DNA from: Bacteroidales bacterium
GTDB taxonomy: Bacteria; Bacteroidota; Bacteroidia; Bacteroidales; UBA932
DNA length: 64,000 nucleotides
Reading direction: 5' to 3'
NCBI GenBank assembly: GCA_016286385.1
Contig: JAEESO010000001.1
Location: 1-64,000 of the forward strand
The translations under genes and the position numbers were made by a program. The notes beneath the pieces are model-generated. The model was not told the origin of the DNA. It searched no databases and was given only the letters and a program-made list of their open reading frames with translations. The number at the start of each line of letters is the position of its first letter. Positions within the stretch are counted from its first letter, which is position 1. Of the stretch, positions 17,579 through 27,987 are shown in pieces.

Positions 17579-20500
17579 ATGAGACAAAAATTTGTGACCT
17601 TCATGCTGGCGCTCCTCGCCACAACGGCCCTGTTCGCACAGAACAAGGTCAGCGGCACGGTGACCGACAATATCGGCCCCGTCATTGGAGCCAGTGTCAT
17701 GGAGAAGGGTACCAACAACGGTGCCATCACAGACCTGGATGGTAATTACACCATCACCGTGCGCCCCGGCGCAACGCTGGTGTTCTCATCCATCGGTTAT
17801 GCAACCCAGGAAATCGCGGTTGGCAGCCAGTCTGTCATCAACGTGGTCCTGGGAGAGGACACCGAATTCCTGGACGAGGTAGTCGTCGTGGGATACGGTA
17901 CCATGAAAAAGAGTGACCTTGCTGGCGCTTCCGTATCAATGAAGGAAGAGGACATCAAGGGCTCCATCATCACCAACCTGGACCAGTCCCTGCAGGGCCG
18001 CGCCGCCGGTGTTACCGCAGTTCAGACTTCAGGTGCTCCTGGTTCATCCTCATCCATCCGCGTCCGTGGCCAGGCCACCATCAACGCCAACGCAGAACCT
18101 CTGTACGTCATCGATGGTGTAATCATGCAGGGCGGCGGCAATTCCGGCGCCGACTTCGGTCTGGGTGATGCCCTGGGTAACGGTAAGGTGTCCACCATCT
18201 CCCCGCTGTCCACAATCAACCCCTCCGATATCGTGAGCATGGAAATCCTCAAGGACGCCTCCGCAACCGCTATCTACGGTGCCCAGGGTGCAAACGGTGT
18301 TGTGATCATCACCACAAAGCACGGTAAAGCCGGCGACGCCAAATTTACCTATGACGGTATGGTCGCCGTGGCCCGTCAGACCAAGCGCCTAGACATGATG
18401 AACCTGAGGGATTATGCATCATACTACAATGACCTGGCTTCCCAGGGTCTTTATCGTGAGAATAATTTATATGCCGATCCTTCAATCCTCGGCGTAGGTA
18501 CAAACTGGCAGGATGAGATTTTCCGTACTGCTTTCCAGCATCAACACCAGATAAGTGCCCAGGGTGGTTCCGACAAGGTCCAGTACTTTGTATCTGGTTC
18601 CTATATGAATCAGGAAGGTACCATCATCGGTTCCAAGTTTGACCGTTTCTCCGTCCGTACCAACATCGATGCTCAGCTCAAGAGCTGGTTCAAGCTTGGC
18701 CTCAGTGCCACTTACGCAAACACAAACGATGACCTCAAGTTGGCCGACTCCAACGAAGGTCTCATCTACTACTCCCTTACCACTCTGCCGGACATCCCCG
18801 TGTACGATGTGTATGGTAACTATTCATCTACAGTTCGTGAGGGGTACACCAATCCCAACCCCGTGGCTCTGGCCATGATGAACGAGAGGCTACTCAACCG
18901 CCAGAAACTCACCGGTAATATCTATGCTGAGTTTACCCCCATCAAACATTTGGTTTGGCGTACGGAACTTGGTTTCGATATCAGCGGATCCAAGGCTACC
19001 CGTTACGAGCCTATGGTTGACCTGGGCGGTTGGAAACGTCCCCAGAACTCAATGAGCACACAGAAGAACAGCTCCATGTTCTGGCAGCTCAAGAACTATC
19101 TTACCTATTCCAATACAATCGGCAAGCACAGCTTTACCGCCATGCTTGGTCAGGAAGCCTGGGAATCCCGCTGGGATTATCTGAGCGGAGCAAATACCCT
19201 CCTTCCTTCCGACGAGGTGCATAACGTTTCCCTTGGTACGGGAACTCCTACCGTCGGATCCGGCTTCGGCTCCGCTGCAATGGCTTCCTTCTTTACCCGT
19301 GAAACTTATAATTATGCCGACCGCTATCTGGCTACTTATACTTTCCGTTTTGATGGTTCCTCCAACTTTGGCCCCAAGAACCGCTGGGCAGGCTTCCACT
19401 CTGTAGCATTAGCTTGGAAGTTCACCAACGAAAAGTTCTTCCCCGAGGCCGCAAAGTCAGTTCTCAACAACGGTAAGTTGCGTCTTGGCTGGGGACAGAC
19501 CGGTAACTCAAATATCGGCTCATACGCCTGGGGTTCATCCCTCACCAAGATGCCTTCAGCCCTTGGCTCCGGTTACCGCCCGGCAAACATCCCTAATGAG
19601 TCTATTCGTTGGGAGAAGCAGCAGCAGTGGAACGTTGGTCTGGACCTCAATTTCCTTGACAATAAGTACAATCTCACCATTGATGCGTACTACAAGCGTT
19701 CCGATGACATGCTCATGAGCATGCAGCTTCCTTCATATATGGGTACGCAGGGCAACGGCTCATCGGCCCTTGCCGCTCCTAAGGGCAACTACGGTTCCAT
19801 TGAGAATAAGGGTATTGAAATCACTCTGGACACCCATCCCGTATCCTACAAGAACTTCTCATGGGATAGCAATTTCCAGATTTCCTTCAATGCCAACAAG
19901 CTTCTGGCCCTCGATGGCACTTCCAATGCCTCCCTTGTGGGTTATGGTCAGTGGAGCGACGTGGTTTGCGTGTCTGAAATCGGAAAGCCCCTGTACAACT
20001 TCTATGGTTATGTCGTAGAAGGTGTTTACCAGGATTATGAAGATATCCAGAATTCACCTAAAGCGGCAAAGTATCCCAAGCCCAACAAGGACGGTCAAAT
20101 CGTTTTCGACCGCCAGAACACAGTGTGGGTTGGTGATATCAAGTACAAGGATATCAGCGGTCCCGATGGCGGTCCCGATGGCGTAATCAACGAGTACGAC
20201 CGTACAGATATCGGCTCACCTCTTCCGCTGTTCACCTTTGGTTGGACCAACACTTTCACCTACAAGAACTGGGATCTCTCTATCTTCCTAAACGGTTCAT
20301 ATGGTAACAAGGTCCTCAACTACAACGCGATTACCCTTACTCATATGAATTCCGCTTGGACCAATCAGCTCCGTAGCGTCAAAGACCGCGCCCAGCTGGT
20401 TCCCGTCGATTCTGCAAAGGAATATGACGGTACAGGCAATATCTACAACTGGTATGAGGATATCACCAACGTCAGGGTAGCCAACTCAGACACCAAGATT

Positions 20501-20815
20501 CCCCGTGCAACTACAGGTGACCCTAACGACAATGACCGTATAAGCACCCGTTACGTTGAGGATGGCAGCTATCTGCGTATCAAGAACATCACACTTGGCT
20601 ACACCTTCCCTAAGCAGCTTCTCCAGAGGGCAAAGATTGAGAATGTCCGCGCTTATGTGAACATCCAGAACCTTTACACCTTTACCAAGTACACAGGTTA
20701 CGATCCCGAAGTGGGTGCTTCCACCCAGGATGCTACAGGTCTTACCTATGGTATTGATAACGGACGTTATCCTTCTCCTACTCTTTATTCATTCGGCGTG
20801 AGCATCACATTCTAA
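17579..20815 (+). CDS. SusC-like TonB-dependent outer-membrane transporter
   Basis: 1078 residues: a signal peptide ending LFAQ, a carboxypeptidase-like beta-sandwich (residues about 23-100), the TonB-box region FLDEVVVVGYGTMKKSDLAG and a plug domain with LQGRAAGVTAVQTSG and IRVRGQATINANAEPLYVIDG. A long beta-barrel ends SPTLYSFGVSITF, an aromatic terminus as in other barrels. With SusD it should import beta-manno-oligosaccharides powered by TonB. Codon use has more third-position T than neighbouring housekeeping genes, consistent with high expression. Confidence 0.95.
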   Translation: MRQKFVTFMLALLATTALFAQNKVSGTVTDNIGPVIGASVMEKGTNNGAITDLDGNYTITVRPGATLVFSSIGYATQEIAVGSQSVINVVLGEDTEFLDEVVVVGYGTMKKSDLAGASVSMKEEDIKGSIITNLDQSLQGRAAGVTAVQTSGAPGSSSSIRVRGQATINANAEPLYVIDGVIMQGGGNSGADFGLGDALGNGKVSTISPLSTINPSDIVSMEILKDASATAIYGAQGANGVVIITTKHGKAGDAKFTYDGMVAVARQTKRLDMMNLRDYASYYNDLASQGLYRENNLYADPSILGVGTNWQDEIFRTAFQHQHQISAQGGSDKVQYFVSGSYMNQEGTIIGSKFDRFSVRTNIDAQLKSWFKLGLSATYANTNDDLKLADSNEGLIYYSLTTLPDIPVYDVYGNYSSTVREGYTNPNPVALAMMNERLLNRQKLTGNIYAEFTPIKHLVWRTELGFDISGSKATRYEPMVDLGGWKRPQNSMSTQKNSSMFWQLKNYLTYSNTIGKHSFTAMLGQEAWESRWDYLSGANTLLPSDEVHNVSLGTGTPTVGSGFGSAAMASFFTRETYNYADRYLATYTFRFDGSSNFGPKNRWAGFHSVALAWKFTNEKFFPEAAKSVLNNGKLRLGWGQTGNSNIGSYAWGSSLTKMPSALGSGYRPANIPNESIRWEKQQQWNVGLDLNFLDNKYNLTIDAYYKRSDDMLMSMQLPSYMGTQGNGSSALAAPKGNYGSIENKGIEITLDTHPVSYKNFSWDSNFQISFNANKLLALDGTSNASLVGYGQWSDVVCVSEIGKPLYNFYGYVVEGVYQDYEDIQNSPKAAKYPKPNKDGQIVFDRQNTVWVGDIKYKDISGPDGGPDGVINEYDRTDIGSPLPLFTFGWTNTFTYKNWDLSIFLNGSYGNKVLNYNAITLTHMNSAWTNQLRSVKDRAQLVPVDSAKEYDGTGNIYNWYEDITNVRVANSDTKIPRATTGDPNDNDRISTRYVEDGSYLRIKNITLGYTFPKQLLQRAKIENVRAYVNIQNLYTFTKYTGYDPEVGASTQDATGLTYGIDNGRYPSPTLYSFGVSITF

Positions 20816-20833
20816 AATAAGGAGGAAATGAAT

Positions 20834-22579
20834 ATGAAAAATACAATGAAATATATTGTTGCTCTTGCCGCCGTACTGGCCCTGGCATCCTGCCAGAAGT
20901 TCCTTAACAGGCCCACGGAAGACAACTACAACGTAGACAATTTCTATAAGACGGACCTTCAGTTGGAACAGGGTGTGAATTACCTTTATAATTCTCCCTG
21001 GTATGACTTCCAGCGTGGCTTCATCAAGATTGGTGAAGTTATGTCCGGTAACATGTATTGGGGCCAGAGCCCGTATCTTACTTTTACCACCAACGGTACC
21101 GACGAAGACCTTATAAACATGTCCTACTCACTGTGGGCTGTCAACGGTCACGTCAATACCGTGATATCCAATATCGTAAATTCCCAGGGCCCTTCACAGG
21201 AAGCCAAGAACAAGTACATCGGCGAGGCCCTTGTATGGAAGGCATTCGCATACTTCTTCATGGTTCGTACCTTCGGCCCGGTTCCCATTATTCACGACAA
21301 TAACGCCATGCTGAATGCCGGCAATTACAACGATGTTCAGAAGGTGGACCGTGAGGGTGTTTATGATTATATCATCTACACTTTGGAAACCGCTATGAAC
21401 CTTCTTCCCAAGCAGACTTCCAATTGGAATCAGCGTATTGACTACTATGCCGCCGAGGCTCTCCTCGCAAAGGTTTACCTCACCAAGGCTGGTCTCTCCG
21501 GAACTCTCAGCGATGAGGATCTCGGCAAGGCTGCAAGCTACGCAGAGGATGTTATTACCCAATCCGGCCGAAGCCTTACACCTGTTTATTCCGACGTATT
21601 CCGTCTGGATCCCAAGGTTTACAATTCCACCGGCGAGTCCCTCATCTCATGGCAGTGGACTGTGTCGGACCAGCAGTGGACCCGTCAGAACACTCTCCAG
21701 AGCGACCTCGCAATGGTTGGCTTTGATGAGAACGGAGATGTCTGGGGTGGCTGGGGCGGCCCTTCAGTGGACCTCCAGGACGCTTTCGGTGTGAAACCCA
21801 CCGACGATCCTGCTCTTCGCAATGACAAGGACGACCGTCGCAAAGCTACCATGATGCTACCCGGAGACAAATATGAGTACTTCTGGACAGATAAAGGCGG
21901 TTTTGACTTCATCCGTTTCATTTATGATACCGAATATGGTGCAGGCGGTCCCGGTGGATCCATGCAGTGTCCAACCGGTTCCAACAACGTGAAGCACCTG
22001 TACGGAGACAATGCCGACCACATTGCCGGCGTAGGCGTTCCCGCCGCCAGAATGGCCAGCCAGCTGCCCACCCACCTTGTGCGTCTGAGCGATGTATATC
22101 TCATCTATGCCGAGGCCAAGTTCCTCACAGGTGAAGAACCTGTCGCACGTAAGTATGTCAATTACGTACGCGAACGTGCGCATGCTGAACCTTTTGATGC
22201 TGCTATTACTTATGCCGACATCTGGAAAGAGCGTCGTCTTGAACTGGCTGGCGAAGGTGACCGCTGGTACGATTACGTCCGCCGCGCCTACTACGATATG
22301 GACTACTGCATCAATGAGCTCAAAAATCAGCGCCGTTCCGACTACTATGGTCTTGATGACCTGTGGAAGGGCTACTATGAGACCGGCGTATGGAGCAAGA
22401 AGGGCCAGAAGGATAAGACTGGCTATCCCGGCACCAACTATGACAATCCCAACGTGACAGCAGAAAGCTTCCAGCTGCCGTTCCCTACAGAGGACGTAGT
22501 GTTCAACAAGAACATGGCGTCAACTGCCGAGGCGATTCACGTGGATAATATACGTGAGGCATATCCGTATAACTTCTAA
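20834..22579 (+). CDS. SusD-like glycan-binding lipoprotein
   Basis: I choose the ATG at 20834. The strong ribosome-binding site AGGAGG at 20820-20825 stands 8 nt before it, but only 2 nt before the ATG at 20828. The lipobox is LALASC. Helix-rich SusD/RagB features are present: FLNRPTEDNYNVDNFY at the start, an early helical repeat, and a C-terminal region with VYLIYAEAKFLTGE and WKERRLELAGEGDRWYDYVRRA. It forms the lid of the SusC channel on the cell surface. Distance to susC is 18 nt. Confidence 0.95.
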   Translation: MKNTMKYIVALAAVLALASCQKFLNRPTEDNYNVDNFYKTDLQLEQGVNYLYNSPWYDFQRGFIKIGEVMSGNMYWGQSPYLTFTTNGTDEDLINMSYSLWAVNGHVNTVISNIVNSQGPSQEAKNKYIGEALVWKAFAYFFMVRTFGPVPIIHDNNAMLNAGNYNDVQKVDREGVYDYIIYTLETAMNLLPKQTSNWNQRIDYYAAEALLAKVYLTKAGLSGTLSDEDLGKAASYAEDVITQSGRSLTPVYSDVFRLDPKVYNSTGESLISWQWTVSDQQWTRQNTLQSDLAMVGFDENGDVWGGWGGPSVDLQDAFGVKPTDDPALRNDKDDRRKATMMLPGDKYEYFWTDKGGFDFIRFIYDTEYGAGGPGGSMQCPTGSNNVKHLYGDNADHIAGVGVPAARMASQLPTHLVRLSDVYLIYAEAKFLTGEEPVARKYVNYVRERAHAEPFDAAITYADIWKERRLELAGEGDRWYDYVRRAYYDMDYCINELKNQRRSDYYGLDDLWKGYYETGVWSKKGQKDKTGYPGTNYDNPNVTAESFQLPFPTEDVVFNKNMASTAEAIHVDNIREAYPYNF

Positions 22580-22590
22580 CAGAACAGACA

Positions 22591-23934
22591 ATGAAAACAA
22601 ACAATATCATAAAAGGCATTTTGGCTGTGTCCGTTCTCCTTATCGGATTGGCTTCCTGTGAAAGGGCCGATTATCCGGACCGCTACCGTGTAACCAAGGG
22701 CAAGCCTACCATTGATTACATTCGTTATGCCAACAAGGACATCCTCCTTGACAAGGCTTATATGGATGAAACAGTTTGCGTTGTTGGACAGAATCTTACT
22801 TCTGTAGTTAAACTCCTTTTCAACGACCAGGCTGCAATCCTGAACACCAGTTTCATTACCGATAAAACCATGTTGGTCACAATCCCTAAAACCAAGGCTA
22901 CAGTACAGACCAACATGATCTATTTCATCACGGCTGCCGCCGATACAGTCTCCTACGGTTTTGAGGTCATGCCTCCCGCTCCGGTTGCCAGCGGCATGGA
23001 CTGCGAATACACCAAGCCTGGACAGAGAGCCAAGATCTTCGGTGATTACTTCATCGACCTTGAGTATGTGGAGTTCCAGGGTCTTAACGCCAGAGTTGAG
23101 GCTGAAGATATCACATACACGGAGTCTGAGTTGGAACTTACTATCCCCACTACCGCGACATCCGGTATGGTGAAAGTAAAGACAAAGTCTGGTCTTTCCG
23201 GATCCATGTTCCATTATATGGACCAGAGGGGTCTCCTGTTTGACTTCGATGGCAAGACCGGCCTGTACGGCGATGAAAGCCACGGATGGCACCAGCAGGT
23301 GGTTACCTCTGATGAAACTTCAATTTCAGGTAAGTTCCTCCAGCTTGGTGACGGAGCTACTGAGCTGAAAGGTGACGGCAGCACCTGGGCCGACGGTAAC
23401 TTCTCATTTGAGTACTGGCCCGGAATGTGGGAAAGCCCAGTGGAAACCTTCTCCAACCCTAAGGGTCTGAAACTGTCAGCCCTGGTGGACTTCACGGACT
23501 ATGCCAATATGGGCTACAAGTTCGAGATGTTCGTGCCTGAGGATCATCCCTGGAAGGGTACTGCCATGCAGATTCTTCCGGCATCTATTTATACTGTTCA
23601 TAACGGTGCCAACGAGGGCGTTACCGATGAAGATGGCGAGGCTCTGCCCGGATGTAACAACAAGTACATCGGCGACAATTCTGCCAAGTATCCCCGTGCC
23701 CTTTACACCCCCTGGGCCGATGGCATGTATGATACCGGCGGCAAGTGGATTACAGTAACAATCCCCATGACCGATATCAGGTATCAGCCCAATGGTAAGG
23801 AATCCGAGGGCACAATCGATGCCACCTGCTTCGATTCCCTCGTGATCTTCGTTTGCGGAACCGGCGGTCTTACCGGCGAGGATTGCAAGCCTATCATCAA
23901 GATAGACAATATCCGCGCAGTTCCTATCAAGTAA
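22591..23934 (+). CDS. Surface glycan-binding protein with IPT/TIG domains
   Basis: 447 residues with lipobox GLASC. Two immunoglobulin-like IPT/TIG modules (residues about 45-130 and 130-210) carry the pattern VCVVGQNLTSVVKLLFN and AKIFGDYFIDLEYVEFQG. The C-terminal half is a separate beta-domain rich in Trp and Tyr (WADGNFSFEYWPGMW, YTPWADGMYDTGGKW). It resembles the xyloglucan-binding domain of SGBP-B proteins. It should bind long mannan chains at the surface before enzyme attack. It starts 12 nt after susD. Confidence 0.85.
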   Translation: MKTNNIIKGILAVSVLLIGLASCERADYPDRYRVTKGKPTIDYIRYANKDILLDKAYMDETVCVVGQNLTSVVKLLFNDQAAILNTSFITDKTMLVTIPKTKATVQTNMIYFITAAADTVSYGFEVMPPAPVASGMDCEYTKPGQRAKIFGDYFIDLEYVEFQGLNARVEAEDITYTESELELTIPTTATSGMVKVKTKSGLSGSMFHYMDQRGLLFDFDGKTGLYGDESHGWHQQVVTSDETSISGKFLQLGDGATELKGDGSTWADGNFSFEYWPGMWESPVETFSNPKGLKLSALVDFTDYANMGYKFEMFVPEDHPWKGTAMQILPASIYTVHNGANEGVTDEDGEALPGCNNKYIGDNSAKYPRALYTPWADGMYDTGGKWITVTIPMTDIRYQPNGKESEGTIDATCFDSLVIFVCGTGGLTGEDCKPIIKIDNIRAVPIK

Positions 23935-23948
23935 CTCAAAAGGTATCA

Positions 23949-26807
23949 ATGAATATGAAAAAGTTTATAAAATTTTCTTTCCTCGCCGTAGTCGCTGCAG
24001 CTATCCTTAGCGCAGTGTCCTGCGCTCAAAAAGAGGCGGATACCGATCAGTTGAGTGGCCCCGTCGCCCTTGCTGCGATGTCGCCTAATCCCGTTGTCCG
24101 AGGTGCCGAGCTTCACCTGTTCGGTATGAATATGGACAAGGTCGTTGAAGTCATCATCCCCGGCGTCGATCCCATCACGGAAATCTCCAAGGGTGAAGGC
24201 AAAGACCGTCTTAGCGAGATATATGTTACAGTTCCCTTTGAAGGCCCCACCGTGGGTAAGGTTACTGTGAAGGATGCGAGTGGTAACACCTCCACCTCCA
24301 AATTTGACCTTACCTACACTGAGGGTATTGAGTTCACAGACTTCGAGGCTGCCGATGGCGTCCTTTCAGGAGATGTGGTCACCCTTAAGGGAGAATATAT
24401 GAACTCTGTCCAGGAGGTTATCTTCACTTCTGGTCAGGGCAGCGCCTATGCAACCGGCAAGATGATTTTTGACCGTGAGCGTCACAGCGTAAAGGTTTAC
24501 GTGCCTGCAGCTGCAACCACCGGCATCATCAAGGTGTGTGATGTGGATGAATTCTCAAATCCTACGGCTGTCCCCAATATTTTCCCTTCAACCAAGGAAC
24601 TGGTTGTCGGAAAGCCTACGGTAGACGCAATGGAATTTAAGGATGAAATCAAGGCCGGCACCGTACTCACTTTCACCGGATCTCACCTTGACATGATTGC
24701 CAAAGTGGAATTCAACGGTGTGGGTCAGGATAAATTCGAGATCAACGACGACTTTACTGAAATCAAGGCCGCCCTTCCTGCGAAGGCTGCCGACGGCGAC
24801 GTGGTTTTCACTTCTTATGCAGGTGATACCTTTGTTGCCGCCACCCTCAAGGGCGTCAAGCCTTCAGGTATTCAGTTCAGCGCTGATGAAGAATCTGAAG
24901 ATCCCCGCTTCAAGGCAGGATATAATACTCTCATCACCGGCGAAGACCTGGATCTTGTTACTGGAGTTTCATTCGGCGGTGTATATGCAGGCTTTATCTA
25001 TGACGGTGAAGCGGTTCCTCCTACCATTACAGCAGTTATCCCTGCCGAAGCTCCTGACGGAGATGTCAAGGTTCATCTTGCAAATGGCAGCGAGGTCGTG
25101 GTTGCGGAGGCCCTGGCCCTTGTCAATCCTACTGTTGATGCCGTTTCTACAGATGCGATCAACGCCCGCGAAGAATTCAGCTTTACCGGTGCCGATCTTG
25201 ACCTTGTAAGCAAGGTGACCGTAGGCGGTATCGAGTGCGAATTCACTATGGAAGTCCTGGAAGAGAAAGATGATGTGGATGAGAATGGAGATCCTATCAA
25301 GGTTCCCGTTTACAACAACAAGAAAATCATCGTCACCAGCGATCCTACAGTAGTATCCGGAGATGTGGTCATTGAGAAACTCAATGGCTGGAGCGCTTCA
25401 ATCGGCCAGATGACCGTCACCTATAATGAGTTGGTTTCCCTTGTTGTTCCCGCAAGCGTTGCTATGGGCTCGCCTATGACCGTAACCGGAACCAACCTTT
25501 TTGCCATTGACAAGGTTTTCATCAAGGGCAAACAGGTTGTGAATTGGCTCTCACGCACCAACACTGAGATGTCGTTCATGCTCCCTGAGGGTATAGGCCC
25601 CGGCGTGTATCGTCTTGTGCTTGACCTCAATGACGGCAGCACCATTACCTGGGCAATCGGCTTTGAAGTTTCCGCTCCTTACGTAGAAAACTTCATCTGG
25701 CAGGGCGATCACGACCTTGCAGACTGGGGCGCCAACCTGGAGATTGCGCCTAACAAGTTCCGTGATGTAGATATCAGTGAAGGTGACATTGTACGCATCT
25801 ATTATACTTCCTATGATGACGGCTGGTGGATGTTCAAGGTGCAGGACGGCAACTGGAATGCAATCGATCTTAAGATTCCTGACAATCCTCAGGATCCTAA
25901 TGTGGTCTGCATCCAGACATCTCCTTCCGGAGAAGCCTTCTTCCCCATAGAGGTTACTGCAGAGCTTCTGGCACAGCTTCGCGCCCCGAACGACAAGGCG
26001 ATGGCCATTAACGGTGCAGGCGCCAGGATTACGGGAGTTTCCGTAATTCACTTCGGAGCTGCAGAGCAGGCCCGTGTAATCTGGGAAGGTAATACAGATC
26101 TTGGAAACTGGGATGGTAACGTCCAGATTCTTGTAGGTGAGATTGGTGATCTTCCTTCAGGTTCCAAGCTTAACATCACCTATACGGCAAACGGCGCCGA
26201 TCCTCAATTCAAGCTTGTTGATATCAACTGGGCACTCCTTCCCGGCTTTGAGGCCATAGCCAATGAATGGGGAGTGGTTGCTCAGGATCCTGCCGGAGGC
26301 GTGTTCAGTTACACACTTACGGATGAAGATATTGACGCCATCCTGAACCACGAGGCCAGTTGGGGCGGTAAGGGATTCGTCATCGCCGGTCAGCAGGCCA
26401 TTATCACGGAAGTCAGCATTGTCTCAACAGCAGCTGTCGGTCCGATAGAAAGGGCCGTCTGGGAAGGCGAATATGACCTTGGATCAGATTGGAGTACCAG
26501 TATTCAGATTTTGGCAAGTGATATCGGTGAGCTTCCTTCCGGATCTACGCTTAATATCTACTATACCGCAAGCGGTACAGATTTACAGCTGAAGTTTGTG
26601 GATATCAACTGGACACTTCTTCCCGGATTTGCTACCGTAGCCAATGAATGGGGAGTAGTCTCCATAGATCCTGGTGCAGGTGTGTACAAATATGCCCTTA
26701 CGGACGAGGATATTGACGCAATCCTGAACCATGAGGCCGATTGGGGCGGCAAGGGACTGATTATTATTGGTCGTGATGCCGTTATAACTCAGGTCTCTGT
26801 CAAGTAG
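23949..26807 (+). CDS. Large surface glycan-binding lipoprotein with IPT repeats and three C-terminal modules
   Basis: About 953 residues from the ATG at 23949 (a second ATG two codons on is equally possible). The longer frame beginning at 23853 lies inside the previous gene. The lipobox is AVSC. Six or so IPT/TIG-type repeats of about 85 residues follow. Then come three jelly-roll-like modules of about 120 residues, each opening with W-G-x4-L-x-x-W (FIWQGDHDLADWG, VIWEGNTDLGNWDG, AVWEGEYDLGSDW). The last two are clear duplicates, sharing the VDINW, LLPGF and NEWGVV motifs and a WGGKG ending. It is probably a multi-site carbohydrate-binding tether. No catalytic motif is seen. Confidence 0.8.
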   Translation: MNMKKFIKFSFLAVVAAAILSAVSCAQKEADTDQLSGPVALAAMSPNPVVRGAELHLFGMNMDKVVEVIIPGVDPITEISKGEGKDRLSEIYVTVPFEGPTVGKVTVKDASGNTSTSKFDLTYTEGIEFTDFEAADGVLSGDVVTLKGEYMNSVQEVIFTSGQGSAYATGKMIFDRERHSVKVYVPAAATTGIIKVCDVDEFSNPTAVPNIFPSTKELVVGKPTVDAMEFKDEIKAGTVLTFTGSHLDMIAKVEFNGVGQDKFEINDDFTEIKAALPAKAADGDVVFTSYAGDTFVAATLKGVKPSGIQFSADEESEDPRFKAGYNTLITGEDLDLVTGVSFGGVYAGFIYDGEAVPPTITAVIPAEAPDGDVKVHLANGSEVVVAEALALVNPTVDAVSTDAINAREEFSFTGADLDLVSKVTVGGIECEFTMEVLEEKDDVDENGDPIKVPVYNNKKIIVTSDPTVVSGDVVIEKLNGWSASIGQMTVTYNELVSLVVPASVAMGSPMTVTGTNLFAIDKVFIKGKQVVNWLSRTNTEMSFMLPEGIGPGVYRLVLDLNDGSTITWAIGFEVSAPYVENFIWQGDHDLADWGANLEIAPNKFRDVDISEGDIVRIYYTSYDDGWWMFKVQDGNWNAIDLKIPDNPQDPNVVCIQTSPSGEAFFPIEVTAELLAQLRAPNDKAMAINGAGARITGVSVIHFGAAEQARVIWEGNTDLGNWDGNVQILVGEIGDLPSGSKLNITYTANGADPQFKLVDINWALLPGFEAIANEWGVVAQDPAGGVFSYTLTDEDIDAILNHEASWGGKGFVIAGQQAIITEVSIVSTAAVGPIERAVWEGEYDLGSDWSTSIQILASDIGELPSGSTLNIYYTASGTDLQLKFVDINWTLLPGFATVANEWGVVSIDPGAGVYKYALTDEDIDAILNHEADWGGKGLIIIGRDAVITQVSVK

Positions 26808-26854
26808 CTCTTTTAATCCGGAGGGGGCTGACCCTCCCTCCGGGTTCCAAAACC

Positions 26855-27979
26855 ATGAAAAGAACACTATTCATATTTATGGCTTTCCTGGCCTTATGGG
26901 CCTGTGGCAAGACAGACCCTGTCCCTGATCCGGAGCCTGAAGCAGAACCCGTGAAGGACGAGAGCGTCCTTACTAATGCCAATGCTATGGAATCGGCCAA
27001 AAAGGTATATGCCTTTATCCGGGAGCAGGCCGGGAAGGCAGTTATGAGCGGCGTCCAGTCCGGAGGCACTGCCAATAATAACGACAGGGTGGAGGAGATA
27101 TACAATATGACGGGAAAGCATCCCGCCGTAGCTGGATACGATTATATCTTCCTTCAATACTCACCAACGCCTTCCAACGGAGAATGGTATGTGCATTATG
27201 AGGATATATCGGCCCCTAAAGAGCAATGGAGCAATAACGGACTGGTGTCTTTCATGTGGCATTGGAATGTGCCTTCTACCAAGGAAGATTGGGATAATTC
27301 ACAGGCAACATATTATAAAAACTACAATTTTTACAGTAGCAAAACCACCTTCGACATTAATCGCGCACTTCTTCCCGGCCATTGGGAGAATGATTTTATC
27401 CTTCAGGATATTGAAAAAGTGGCGGGATTCCTGAAGTTGCTTCAAGATGAAGGTATCCCTGTGCTCTGGCGCCCCCTTCACGAGGCTGCGGGCAACTATA
27501 ATGTTTATGGCAACAACGGTGCGTGGTTCTGGTGGGGACGTGGCGGGGCCGATTCCTGCAAGAAACTATGGAAACTTCTCAGGGATAAACTGGAGGGAGA
27601 GTACGGGCTCAATAATCTTATCTGGGTATGGACTCTTGACGCAACGGTGGGAGCAGAGAAGGATTACGCCAAATGGTATCCGGGGAATGACCTCGTGGAC
27701 ATAGTTGGGGTAGATATCTATGAAGAGAACACCGATGCCAAGGCGCGTCAATATAAGGCTGCGGTGGAGCTTTCCGGCGGAAAGAAGCCCGTTACCATCA
27801 GCGAGTGCGGCAATATTCCTAACCCAGTCAGATGTCTTGAAGCCAATCAGGCATGGAGTTGGTTCCTCCCCTGGACCCTGAATCTGGAAGATTATAAATA
27901 TAATACAGAACAGTATTGGAAGACACTGATGTCATCGCCCAAGGTCCTTACCCGTGAGGAGATGCCGTCATTAAAGTAA
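26855..27979 (+). CDS. GH26 beta-mannanase lipoprotein
   Basis: 374 residues, lipobox ALWAC and a Pro/Glu-rich linker. GH26 motifs: GVQSGG and VAGYDYIF early, SFMWHWNVPS, then acid/base in WRPLHEAAGN (near E209) with NGAWFWWG, and nucleophile in VTISECGNIPNP (near E317). It should release mannobiose or short oligosaccharides from mannan. It starts about 50 nt after the SGBP and ends 8 nt before the GH5_4 gene, so it is cotranscribed with both. Confidence 0.92.
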   Translation: MKRTLFIFMAFLALWACGKTDPVPDPEPEAEPVKDESVLTNANAMESAKKVYAFIREQAGKAVMSGVQSGGTANNNDRVEEIYNMTGKHPAVAGYDYIFLQYSPTPSNGEWYVHYEDISAPKEQWSNNGLVSFMWHWNVPSTKEDWDNSQATYYKNYNFYSSKTTFDINRALLPGHWENDFILQDIEKVAGFLKLLQDEGIPVLWRPLHEAAGNYNVYGNNGAWFWWGRGGADSCKKLWKLLRDKLEGEYGLNNLIWVWTLDATVGAEKDYAKWYPGNDLVDIVGVDIYEENTDAKARQYKAAVELSGGKKPVTISECGNIPNPVRCLEANQAWSWFLPWTLNLEDYKYNTEQYWKTLMSSPKVLTREEMPSLK

Positions 27980-27987
27980 ATGAGTTT

